In this document: positions 6,136 through 13,171 of the stretch, one piece after another
Layout: each line of letters starts with the position of its first letter
How positions within the stretch are numbered: position 1 is the stretch's first letter
Translations under genes and position numbers: made by a program
The notes under the pieces: generated by a model
The model's database searches: none
What the model saw: only the letters and a program-made list of their open reading frames with translations
What the model was told of the DNA's origin: nothing
Assembly: GCA_043775925.1 (NCBI GenBank)
Contig: JAYVRW010000323.1
Span: 1 to 13,173 of the forward strand
Direction: 5' to 3'
DNA: 13,173 nt
Origin: JAFDVL01 sp043775925
Lineage (GTDB): Bacteria; Acidobacteriota; Blastocatellia; RBC074

Positions 6136-7515
6136 ATGCGCCTTAAATTCACACTTTATTATCTCGCCTTATTGACCGCTGTACTGATTTTTTTTGGTGT
6201 AGCGATTTATGCTTACATCGCACGTGGGCTGGTCAATATTATTGATACGTCGCTCGCGGCAAGTTCGCGCAGCATTGAGTCCCGCCTTCAGCTTGGAGAA
6301 ATGCCGGAGCGTTCTTCACCTAACGAAGAAGAAATGATGATTGCTCCATTGATGTTTCAAATCATCAATGAATTTGGGGATATTGTTGATGAGCAGTACC
6401 TGATGAAGTCTTATCGCCTGCCGATCAATCTAACTGAACTCCAACAATTTCAAGGTAATAAATTACATTTCAGCACCGTCAATCTGCCCTCTGGTGAACA
6501 GCTTCGGATTGCAACCTTACACACCACCGAAAAGCTTAATCAACCAATGTTTGTGCGGGTTGGACAATCACTGCGACCGCTACAAAAAGCGCGTCGGCAA
6601 TTATTACTGCTGCTCGCGCTGGCGGGACCAGCAGCGCTTTTAATGGGTAGTTATGGCGGATTATTGTTGGCGAATCAGGCGCTGCGTCCAGTGGATCGTT
6701 TGACCCGCGCCGCCAAGGAAATCGAAGCCGGAGATTTATCGAAGCGCGTTCACGTCCCCGCCAAAATGGATGAACTTGGACGCCTCGCCATTACCTTCAA
6801 CCGCATGATTTCGCGCCTGCAAGCGGCCTTCGAGCGACAACGACAATTCACCGCCGATGCTTCGCATGAACTGCGGACGCCTTTAGCCGTGATGCGCGGC
6901 GATATTGAAATCGCGCTGCGGCGTGAACGAAAAGCGGATGAATATCAGGAAGTGCTGGCTTCCAATTTAGAAGAAATTATTCGACTCTCGCGGCTGGTCG
7001 AAGATTTATTGATGCTCGCCCGCGCCGATGCCGGCCCCGCTGATTTGCATTTTGAGCCGATGAACATTGGGGATTTATGCTCGCAGGTGGTTGAGTATTT
7101 AGGCCCGTTGGCGGAGGTAAAAAATCAATCTCTCGCATATCAGTCTGATTCACAAACGGAACTGACGATTAAAGGAGACGCTCAGCGGCTGAAACAAATG
7201 TTGCTGAATTTATTAGATAACGCCATCAAATATACGCCCAGCGGTGGGCGCATCACGCTGACTTCAATGAAAGATACCAAAGATGCAGTGATGATAATTT
7301 CAGATACGGGGCGCGGGATTCCAACCGACGACATTCCGCATATTTTTGAACGGTTCTTTCGCCATTCACGCAGCACCAGCGATAAAACCGTTCAGGGTTC
7401 AGGTCTTGGATTATCCATCGTCAAATGGATCGTCGAATCACATCAGGGAAGCATCACCGCCGAAAATAATTCCAGTGGTGGAACAAAATTCACCGTCAGA
7501 TTACCGCTGACATAA
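6136..7515 (+). CDS. HAMP-domain sensor histidine kinase
   Basis: A 459-residue inner-membrane kinase paired with the upstream response regulator. From the ATG at 6136 it opens MRLKFTLYYLALLTAVLIFFGVA, so the first membrane helix spans about 7-28. A periplasmic sensor region of about 125 residues follows, then a second helix (LLLLLALAGPAALLMGSYGGLLL) and a HAMP linker (RPVDRLTRAAKEIEAGDLSKRV..DELGRLAITFNRM). The phosphorylated His244 is in FTADASHELRTPL. The ATP-binding domain shows the N box LLNLLDNAIKYTP (Asn362), G1 DTGRGIP (Asp390), F box IFERFFRH, and G2 GSGLGLSIVKWIVESHQG. An in-frame GTG at 6091 would add 15 residues, but neither start has a good ribosome site. I prefer the ATG because kinases of this type begin just before the first helix. 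The architecture resembles CusS/QseC-type kinases; the signal is unknown. Confidence 0.94.
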   Translation: MRLKFTLYYLALLTAVLIFFGVAIYAYIARGLVNIIDTSLAASSRSIESRLQLGEMPERSSPNEEEMMIAPLMFQIINEFGDIVDEQYLMKSYRLPINLTELQQFQGNKLHFSTVNLPSGEQLRIATLHTTEKLNQPMFVRVGQSLRPLQKARRQLLLLLALAGPAALLMGSYGGLLLANQALRPVDRLTRAAKEIEAGDLSKRVHVPAKMDELGRLAITFNRMISRLQAAFERQRQFTADASHELRTPLAVMRGDIEIALRRERKADEYQEVLASNLEEIIRLSRLVEDLLMLARADAGPADLHFEPMNIGDLCSQVVEYLGPLAEVKNQSLAYQSDSQTELTIKGDAQRLKQMLLNLLDNAIKYTPSGGRITLTSMKDTKDAVMIISDTGRGIPTDDIPHIFERFFRHSRSTSDKTVQGSGLGLSIVKWIVESHQGSITAENNSSGGTKFTVRLPLT

Positions 7516-7539
7516 CAAGCGTTCAGAGCTCGCGCTTTA

Positions 7540-7585
7540 GCGTGATTCACGCCGCACTTCGCTGGCGGGTCAAACTGAAGTTTGA
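7540..7585. terminator. Hairpins between convergent kinase and ndh genes, possible two-way terminator
   Basis: The 89-base convergent spacer (7516-7604) contains GCGTG-ATT-CACGC (7540-7552) and TCAAAC-TGAA-GTTTGA (7570-7585). The second belongs to the same CAAACT..AGTTTG palindrome type seen after mtnP and mqnA. It lies downstream of both genes, as expected of a bidirectional terminator. T-runs next to the stems are weak, so the efficiency is uncertain. Confidence 0.45.
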
Positions 7586-7604
7586 ACTCTTAACGTCTCT
7601 TTTC

Positions 7605-8852
7605 TCACTTTTTCCCCGTAATCAATCTGGCTCCGCGTTGATAGGTAAGGTACGACCACGCCCAATTAAATAAGGCTGCCACACGATTGCGAAATCCAAT
7701 CAGGAAAATCAGATGGATAAACAACCACGCTGACCAGGCGATAAAACCGCTCAGGTGAATTTTACCCATTTCTGCAATCGCCGCGTGACGACCAATCGTA
7801 GCCATGCTTCCTTTATCAAGATAACTAAATAATTTGTACGGCTCACCTTTCATCGCCCGCAAAATATTTTCTGCGGCACAGCGCCCCATCTGCATGGCTA
7901 CGGGACTGACTCCCGGTAGCGGGTTCCCTGTTTGATGCATAAAACTGGTGGTGTCTCCAATCGCAAAAATGTTCTTATAATTTGGTAACGTCAGATCAGG
8001 TTCAAGAATTAATCGCCCGATCCGATCACGCGGCGTATTGATTTTACTGGCTAACATTGATCCCTGAATGCCTGCTCCCCAAATGATTGTCGCAGCATTA
8101 ATCGTTTCATCATCCAGATAAACCTTGGCTTCATCAATATTTTTGACCAGTGCATTGACGCGCACCTGCACCCCAAGCTGGGTTAATTGCCGCTCGGCGC
8201 TCGCGCTTAAATCTTCGGCAAAACTCGGCAATACTCGTGCGCCACCTTCCAGTAAAATCACTTTCGCGTCACGCGGGTTGATGTTCCGAAAATCTCGCGT
8301 TAAGGCATATCGCGCCAGCTCTGAAATCGCGCCTGCCAACTCAACCCCGGTGGGGCCGCCACCGACTACGACAAAAGTCATCAACTCCTGACGCCGTACC
8401 GGATCATTTTCTTTTTCTGCCAATTCAAACGAGAGCAAAACCCGTCGCCGAATTTCCAGCGCATCATCGAGGCTTTTCATTCCCGGCGCAAATTTTTCCC
8501 AGGCGTCATTGCCGAAGTAACTTGTCCGTCCACCCGTCGCAATAATCAAATAATCGTAGCTTAACTGACCCTCACTGAACTCAACGATCTGCTTATTTGG
8601 GTCAATGTTGAGAACCTCTTCGAGCAACACCGTGACATTTTTCTGACTGCGGAGAATTGACCGAATCGGCGCGGCAATGTCAGCCGGAGAGAGTCCGGCA
8701 ATGGCAACTTGATAAAGCAGCGGTTGAAAAAGATGGTGGTTCGCACGATCCAAAAGGGTGATGCGAACTGGTGCGGATTTCAGCGCACGAGCTGCTGCCA
8801 GCCCCCCAAATCCACCACCAATAATTACGACATGCGGAAGTTGATTCGTCAT
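7605..8852 (-). CDS. ndh: Type II NADH:quinone oxidoreductase (NDH-2)
   Basis: A 415-residue single-subunit, non-proton-pumping flavoprotein that passes electrons from NADH to the membrane quinone. The FAD-binding motif VVIIGGGFGGLAAARAL covers 8-24, and HHLFQPLLYQVA (39-50) is a strong family marker. YDYLIIATGG (99-108) follows, the NADH-binding motif FVVVGGGPTGVELAG covers 160-174, and NIFAIGDTT (294-302) contacts FAD. The C-terminal region (about 366-405) has a hydrophobic stretch SGFIAWSAWLFIHLIFLIGF, followed by basic residues, which anchors the enzyme to the membrane. The start has a ribosome site GAGGAG five bases upstream. It is downstream of tatD on the minus strand but separated by a large hairpin, so it may have its own promoter in 8853-8917. 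Its quinone is probably menaquinone, given mqnA nearby. Confidence 0.94.
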   Translation of the reverse strand: MTNQLPHVVIIGGGFGGLAAARALKSAPVRITLLDRANHHLFQPLLYQVAIAGLSPADIAAPIRSILRSQKNVTVLLEEVLNIDPNKQIVEFSEGQLSYDYLIIATGGRTSYFGNDAWEKFAPGMKSLDDALEIRRRVLLSFELAEKENDPVRRQELMTFVVVGGGPTGVELAGAISELARYALTRDFRNINPRDAKVILLEGGARVLPSFAEDLSASAERQLTQLGVQVRVNALVKNIDEAKVYLDDETINAATIIWGAGIQGSMLASKINTPRDRIGRLILEPDLTLPNYKNIFAIGDTTSFMHQTGNPLPGVSPVAMQMGRCAAENILRAMKGEPYKLFSYLDKGSMATIGRHAAIAEMGKIHLSGFIAWSAWLFIHLIFLIGFRNRVAALFNWAWSYLTYQRGARLITGKK

Positions 8853-8857
8853 AAAAG

Positions 8858-8863
8858 CTCCTC
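8858..8863 (-). promoter_or_regulatory. Ribosome binding site of ndh
   Basis: CTCCTC on the plus strand reads GAGGAG on the minus strand, five bases before the ndh ATG (8852-8850). Confidence 0.75.
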
Positions 8864-8917
8864 ACTAAAATACTACGATGAACACGTCACAATTTGTTCT
8901 CAAGACGTTGTCTTTTG

Positions 8918-8998
8918 GTATGCAGAAGCCCGCACGTAGTAAGGGCGTTCGTCGTAATTGCGAATTAACGCCCTTACTGCGTGCGGGCTTCTGCATAC
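8918..8998. repeat. Near-perfect 32-bp inverted repeat, GCAGAAGCCCGC family (copy 1)
   Basis: The arms at 8918-8949 and 8967-8998 match at 31 of 32 positions, separated by a 17-base loop. The core words are GCAGAAGCCCGC and AGTAAGGGCG. The element fills the spacer between the tatD stop (10 bases away) and the ndh leader. A strong GC-rich stem in this place would interrupt read-through from tatD into ndh or protect an mRNA end. The same left-arm words recur at 10844-10869. It encodes no transposase, so at most it is a non-autonomous (MITE-like) element. Confidence 0.9.
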
Positions 8999-9008
8999 TT
9001 AATTCAGA

Positions 9009-9791
9009 CTACAGGAAAATCCGCTTAAAATTTGCGGTCGTAATTTCAGCAATTTCTTCAAAACTCACATTCTGTAAAGCCGCCAGTTGCTTCGCTGTCT
9101 CCGTCACATACGCGGGTTCATTGCGTTTTCCACGATACGGCACGGGAGCCAGAAACGGGCAATCGGTTTCAATCAACAACCGATCTTTCGGAACCGAAGC
9201 CGCGACCGACCGCAAAGCATCGGCGTTTTTAAAAGTCACTACACCTGAAAAAGAAATCGTAAACCCAAGTGTCAACGCTGCATCTGCCAATGCTTGCGTT
9301 CCCGTGAAGCAATGAATAATTCCTCCACGTTTTTTCAGATCGTGCTGAAAATAAGCGTCGCGCAGAATTGCTATCGTATCGTCTTCGGCATCACGCGTAT
9401 GAATAATGACCGGCAAATTCACCTGCAAAGCCAGTTCCAATTGCCGACGAAAAACTTGCTGTTGCACTTCACGCGGGCTGTGATCGTAGTAATAATCCAA
9501 ACCGATCTCACCCCATCCAATCACTTTCGGATGCTGCACTAAGTCGAGAAATTTTTGTTCGAGAGCTTCATCGTATAAACTGGCTTCGTGCGGATGAAGA
9601 CCGATAGCGGCGTAAATAAAATCGTGTTTTTCAGCCAGAGCGATGCCAACTTCCAATGAACCTTTGGCGACCTCGCTTCCGGCAATTTCGAGAAATAATT
9701 CGACCCCGGCGGCTTGTGCGCGAGCGATAACGGCGTCACGATCTTCATCAAAAGCGGGCGTATCTAAATGAGCGTGTGAATCTATCAACAT
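9009..9791 (-). CDS. TatD-family metal-dependent hydrolase / DNase
   Basis: A 260-residue cytoplasmic TIM-barrel hydrolase of normal family length. TatD proteins have metal-dependent 3'-5' DNase activity, and members are linked to DNA repair and D-aminoacyl-tRNA or nucleic-acid turnover. All expected ligands are present: His6 and His8 in LIDSHAHLD, Glu95 in GWGEIGLDYY, His131 in VIIHTRDA, His160 in IIHCFTG, and Asp210 in IETDCPFLAPVPYRGKRNEP. I chose the ATG at 9791 because the family starts M(L/I)IDSHAHL. An in-frame TTG at 9824 would add 11 residues with no homology. AGGA lies 13 bases before the ATG, which is a weak ribosome site. The gene is divergent from mqnA. Which of the paralogues (TatD, YcfH, YjjV) it corresponds to cannot be settled here; it looks most like YcfH. 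Confidence 0.94.
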   Translation of the reverse strand: MLIDSHAHLDTPAFDEDRDAVIARAQAAGVELFLEIAGSEVAKGSLEVGIALAEKHDFIYAAIGLHPHEASLYDEALEQKFLDLVQHPKVIGWGEIGLDYYYDHSPREVQQQVFRRQLELALQVNLPVIIHTRDAEDDTIAILRDAYFQHDLKKRGGIIHCFTGTQALADAALTLGFTISFSGVVTFKNADALRSVAASVPKDRLLIETDCPFLAPVPYRGKRNEPAYVTETAKQLAALQNVSFEEIAEITTANFKRIFL

Positions 9792-9869
9792 ATCTATGAC
9801 AATTTCCTGAAACTTTGAGGGCAAAATAAAATATCAATGTACACGACGTATTGTGAATCAAGAAGAAGT

Positions 9870-9984
9870 AATTAACCACGGAGTACACGGAGAGCACGAA
9901 GGAAATAACTACTGCTAATGAAAAATCTCGACTTTTATTTTGCTTCTTGAAGCAAGTTTTTCTCCGTGCTCTCCGTGGTTAATT
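9870..9984. repeat. CCACGGAG inverted-repeat element in the tatD-mqnA divergent spacer
   Basis: The ends AATTAACCACGGAG.. (9870-9892) and ..CTCCGTGGTTAATT (9962-9984) are reverse complements at 21 of 23 positions and enclose about 70 bases. CACGGAG appears twice in tandem in each arm. A small inner palindrome TGCTTCTTGAAGCA lies at 9941-9954. The element occupies more than half of the 210-base divergent region, where the promoters of both tatD and mqnA should lie. This word pattern is common in intergenic DNA of environmental bacteria. I see no convincing promoter boxes in the remaining bases (9792-9869). Confidence 0.8.
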
Positions 9985-10001
9985 AATTGATCGAAATCCT
10001 T

Positions 10002-10820
10002 ATGCGAATTGCCGCCTCCACATATCTAAATTCTGCGCCGCTGATTTATAGTTTCACGTCCGGCATGCAGCGCAATCGTGCCATTTTTATTGGCGATGCG
10101 GCTCCGGCGCGTTGTGCGCAGATGCTCTCGAACGGGCAATGCGACATCGCCTTAATTCCGGTGATTGAATACCTGCGGATTCCGAACCTCCGCATCATCC
10201 CCAACGTTGCCGTAGCTTCTAAAAACAAAATCGAAAGCGTCATCCTCGCATCCAAATGTGAGCCGAGTAAAATTTCAAAAATCGCGCTGGACAGTTCTTC
10301 ACGCACTTCGCAAACCTTAGTCAAAATTCTGATGACGCGTCGCTATCATCACAATCCTGCGTATTGCGAACGCCTGCCCGATGCGCCTTCCGGCTGCGCG
10401 AATATGTTTGATGGCACGGATGCCGCGCTGGTGATTGGCGATCCAGCCTTTCATTTGAAAGCCAATGCGGAGCGGCTTCATTTGAAGATTTATGATTTAG
10501 CCGAAGAGTGGAAAGCGCTCACCGATTTGCCGTTTGTGTTTGCCGTCTGGGTCGTGCGTGAAGATGCGCTCGGTGATTATCATCGCTTTAAGTTAGATTT
10601 TGAGATGGCGAAACGCGAAGGTCTGGAACGCGCCAGCGAAATTGCCGAGCAATATTCGAAAGTGCTGAATAAACCTTCGTCTGAATTACTTGCTTATTTA
10701 ACTACAAATGTGAACTATGAATTGGACGGAGAAAACCTCGCGGGGCTGCGTGAATATTATCGGCAGGCGTTCGAGTTAGGTTTCGTAGAGCAGGAGAAAG
10801 AATTATTATTTGTGGCATAA
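10002..10820 (+). CDS. mqnA: Chorismate dehydratase of the futalosine menaquinone pathway
   Basis: A 272-residue cytoplasmic protein with the periplasmic-binding-protein-like fold of MqnA, which dehydrates chorismate to 3-enolpyruvylbenzoate, the first step of menaquinone synthesis by the futalosine route. The start MRIAASTYLNSAPLIYSF is typical of MqnA (MqnD begins differently). CDIALIPVIEYLR, ALDSSSRTSQTLVKIL, AALVIGDPAF and the DLAEEWKALTDLPFVFAVW block near residue 165 are the family's conserved segments. An in-frame TTG at 9987 would add five residues upstream; ATG 10002 fits the family better. No Shine-Dalgarno sequence is seen, and the upstream repeat ends 17 bases away. The other pathway genes (mqnB, C, D, E) are not in this window. 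ndh, two genes away on the other strand, would use the product. Confidence 0.88.
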   Translation: MRIAASTYLNSAPLIYSFTSGMQRNRAIFIGDAAPARCAQMLSNGQCDIALIPVIEYLRIPNLRIIPNVAVASKNKIESVILASKCEPSKISKIALDSSSRTSQTLVKILMTRRYHHNPAYCERLPDAPSGCANMFDGTDAALVIGDPAFHLKANAERLHLKIYDLAEEWKALTDLPFVFAVWVVREDALGDYHRFKLDFEMAKREGLERASEIAEQYSKVLNKPSSELLAYLTTNVNYELDGENLAGLREYYRQAFELGFVEQEKELLFVA

Positions 10821-10836
10821 ACTTTTAGTTTGTGCC
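10814..10836 (+). terminator. Hairpin overlapping the mqnA stop codon
   Basis: GGCATAAACT, loop TTT, AGTTTGTGCC: a 10-bp stem (one T-G pair) that includes the TAA stop at 10818-10820. It is a third version of the AAACT..AGTTT palindrome. No T-tract follows, so it may protect the mRNA end rather than terminate by itself. Confidence 0.5.
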
Positions 10837-10841
10837 TAGGA

Positions 10842-10932
10842 TGGCAGAAGCCCGCGTGTGAACAAGGGCACCATTTCTATGGAAATTTTCTCCAGTGTAC
10901 TGCTGCCCTCCTTGACAGTCGGGCTTCTGCCA
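10842..10932. repeat. GCAGAAGCCCGC family inverted repeat (copy 2)
   Basis: TGGCAGAAGCCCG (10842-10854) is an exact reverse complement of CGGGCTTCTGCCA (10920-10932). The inner arms (AAGGGCA at 10864-10870 against TGCCCTC at 10904-10910) also pair, but with mismatches. The left arm shares GCAGAAGCCCGC and AAGGGC in the same order and spacing as copy 1 at 8918. The element ends 10 bases before the S9 peptidase start, so it makes up essentially all of that gene's upstream region. Confidence 0.85.
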
Positions 10933-10942
10933 CATCAAATCT

Positions 10943-13171
10943 ATGAAAACTATCATCTCTTTCACACTCCTGATTTCTTTCTGTCTCTTACCGCTCAACG
11001 CGCAAACCAAACGCGGCTTCCTTCCTGAAGACCTCTACCAGCTCAAAGATGTCGCCGACGCCAACATCTCGCCTGACGGCTCCCGCGTAGCCTATACCGT
11101 CACCGAAGTCAGCGCCGATCACGCCCGCAACGTCACGCACATCTGGATCGTCAAAACCGAAGGCGGAGAGCCGCAGCGCTTAACGAAAGATGACGCTGAT
11201 GAAAATACGCCGCGCTGGTCGCCGGACGGGAAATTGCTGGCATATTACTCACAAGATGCGTTATGGATCATCAATCTTGACGGCGGCAAATCAGTGCATT
11301 TGCCGGATGGAAACTGGGTAAAAACTCCGAGTGCAGAATCACAAAAAATCACTCGCGTAGCGCACACGAATTTCTTTTTTACAAAAGCTGGCGAAAGCTT
11401 CACGTGGTCGCCTGACAGCAAGCAAATTGCGTTTGCGAGTGACCCGATCATTCTGCCTCCGAACCCAATGATGGAGCGGTTGACACGCGGCTTGAGTCAG
11501 GAAGAATTGATGCATCTGCCTGCTGATACCAGAAATACAATTTTGAAAGCGCAGGGAAAATCGGCTGAACAAATCACAGCGATGGAAGCGGAATACAAAG
11601 TGCAACAAGCCAAAGCCAACAACTACACCACCGATGTCAAAGTCGTGACGCGGCTCCAATATAAATCGCGGACTTCGTTTTCAGACAATTTGCAATCCCA
11701 CATTTTTATCGTGGATGTAGCGACGAAGCAGTTGCGCCAATTGACGAGTGGCAACTACGCCGAACATTCGATCAACTGGTCTCCGAAAGGCGATGAAATT
11801 GTTTTCGTCTCCAATCACGAACCCGATCCAGACAAAATCAACAACTCCGATTTATTTGTAGCCAACGTCACCACAGGCGCAGTGCGACAACTGACCAAAA
11901 CCAAAGGCTGCGAATGGCAACCCGTGTTCTCGCCGGATGGAAGTCAGATTGCGTATTTAGCTACGGTACGCGACGTGACGACGATTGATAGTGTCGCGGA
12001 AAATGCTAAAGCCTTTATCATAAATTCCTTCGGAGGAATGCCAAAAACGATTAGTACTGAGAGTTCGCGTATAACCAAACTTCAATGGAATCAGTCTGAG
12101 CCTGATTTTTTACAATCATGGAGGGGGTCATCTGAAATAGTGCCAGGGCGTGAAAATCCTGCATCATCCGTGTCCTCTCTTTTTACCTCTGGACCCAACG
12201 CGCAAATAGTTGGATACTCATTTAAGCCGCAATTGCGTGAGCATTCATTGAAAAAGGAAAATCATTTTCACTTGATTGCTAAAGATGTTCATCCACAAGA
12301 AATCTACAAACTAGGAATTCAGACAAAAGACAAAAAGTCGCCACTTTTTTTTTGGGATACGATAACAAATGTGAATAAGCAATTGACTGATAAATTAAGC
12401 TTCTCATCAATGCTTGAATATGAAATTGACAACGAAGGTTTATACATTCAAGGCTGGCTCGTCCCTCCAATCAATCTCGACGAAACGAAAAAATATCCGG
12501 TGATTCTTTACATTCACGGTGGGCCGCACGGGATGCACGGATACAGTTTCAATGCGACAGTGCAGGCGTTGGCGGCAAAGGGCTACGGCGTATTATTGAT
12601 TAATCCGCGCGGCTCATCGGGCTACGGACAGAAATTTTCGGATGGTTGCGTGAATGATTGGGGGGGCGGCGATTACCGCGATTTGATGAAAGGCGTTGAT
12701 GTCGCGCTTGAAAAATTTCCTTACCTCGACAAAGACCGCATGGGCGTGATGGGCGGCAGCTACGGCGGATATATGACGAATTGGATTGTCACACAAACGG
12801 ATCGTTTCAAAGCTGCGATTGCATCCGCGAGCCTGTCAAATCTGATTAGTTTTTATTCGACTTCGCTTTATCAGGATTTGGTTCACGCGGAATTTGGCGG
12901 CATGCCGTGGGACAATTACGAAAAATTGTGGGAGCGCTCGCCGCTCAAACACATCAAAAATGTGAAGACGCCGACGATGTTAGTTCACGGCGAAAACGAC
13001 AACGACGTTCACATCACGCAAGCCGAAGAAATGTACACGGCACTGAAAATGCGCGGCGTAGACACGGTGCTGGTGCGCTACCCCCGCGAAGGTCACGGCA
13101 TCCGCGAACCGAAACATCGCGTAGATAATTTGCAGAGGAATTTGGATTGGTTTGAGAAGTATTTGAAGTAG
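10943..13171 (+). CDS. Secreted S9-family (prolyl oligopeptidase-type) serine peptidase
   Basis: A complete 742-residue exported peptidase, probably of subfamily S9C (acylaminoacyl/dipeptidyl peptidase-like), acting on oligopeptides outside the cytoplasm. The signal peptide MKTIISFTLLISFCLLPLNA is followed by Q21. The N-terminal beta-propeller shows blade motifs SPDG (43-46), RWSPDG (91-96), TWSPDS (154-159), NWSPKG (278-283) and FSPDG (329-333). The alpha/beta-hydrolase domain has the oxyanion motif HGGPHG (525-530) and the catalytic triad Ser606 (GGSYGGYM), Asp686 (HGENDND) and His718 (EGHGIRE). Residues about 350-495 lack further blade motifs, and 12241-12420 is AT-rich (about 31% G+C) compared with its flanks. 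No ribosome site precedes the ATG; a repeat element ends 10 bases upstream. The exact specificity is not determinable. Confidence 0.93.
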   Translation: MKTIISFTLLISFCLLPLNAQTKRGFLPEDLYQLKDVADANISPDGSRVAYTVTEVSADHARNVTHIWIVKTEGGEPQRLTKDDADENTPRWSPDGKLLAYYSQDALWIINLDGGKSVHLPDGNWVKTPSAESQKITRVAHTNFFFTKAGESFTWSPDSKQIAFASDPIILPPNPMMERLTRGLSQEELMHLPADTRNTILKAQGKSAEQITAMEAEYKVQQAKANNYTTDVKVVTRLQYKSRTSFSDNLQSHIFIVDVATKQLRQLTSGNYAEHSINWSPKGDEIVFVSNHEPDPDKINNSDLFVANVTTGAVRQLTKTKGCEWQPVFSPDGSQIAYLATVRDVTTIDSVAENAKAFIINSFGGMPKTISTESSRITKLQWNQSEPDFLQSWRGSSEIVPGRENPASSVSSLFTSGPNAQIVGYSFKPQLREHSLKKENHFHLIAKDVHPQEIYKLGIQTKDKKSPLFFWDTITNVNKQLTDKLSFSSMLEYEIDNEGLYIQGWLVPPINLDETKKYPVILYIHGGPHGMHGYSFNATVQALAAKGYGVLLINPRGSSGYGQKFSDGCVNDWGGGDYRDLMKGVDVALEKFPYLDKDRMGVMGGSYGGYMTNWIVTQTDRFKAAIASASLSNLISFYSTSLYQDLVHAEFGGMPWDNYEKLWERSPLKHIKNVKTPTMLVHGENDNDVHITQAEEMYTALKMRGVDTVLVRYPREGHGIREPKHRVDNLQRNLDWFEKYLK

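Noticed and set aside
8878..9315. Plus-strand open frame of 145 codons across the repeat and the end of tatD
   Set aside because: It runs antisense to the well-supported tatD gene and through the hairpin, has no ribosome site, and its protein shows no recognisable motif.
7605..10820. ndh, tatD and mqnA as one regulated respiratory cluster
   Set aside because: mqnA is on the opposite strand, tatD has no respiratory role, and strong hairpins separate the units; the shared quinone link is plausible but there is no sign of co-regulation.
10912..10940. TTGACA plus TCAAAT with a 17-base gap as a promoter for the S9 peptidase
   Set aside because: The -10 box would end two bases before the ATG, so transcription would begin inside the coding sequence. 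The TTGACA is also part of the repeat's right arm and the -10 match is only 4 of 6.
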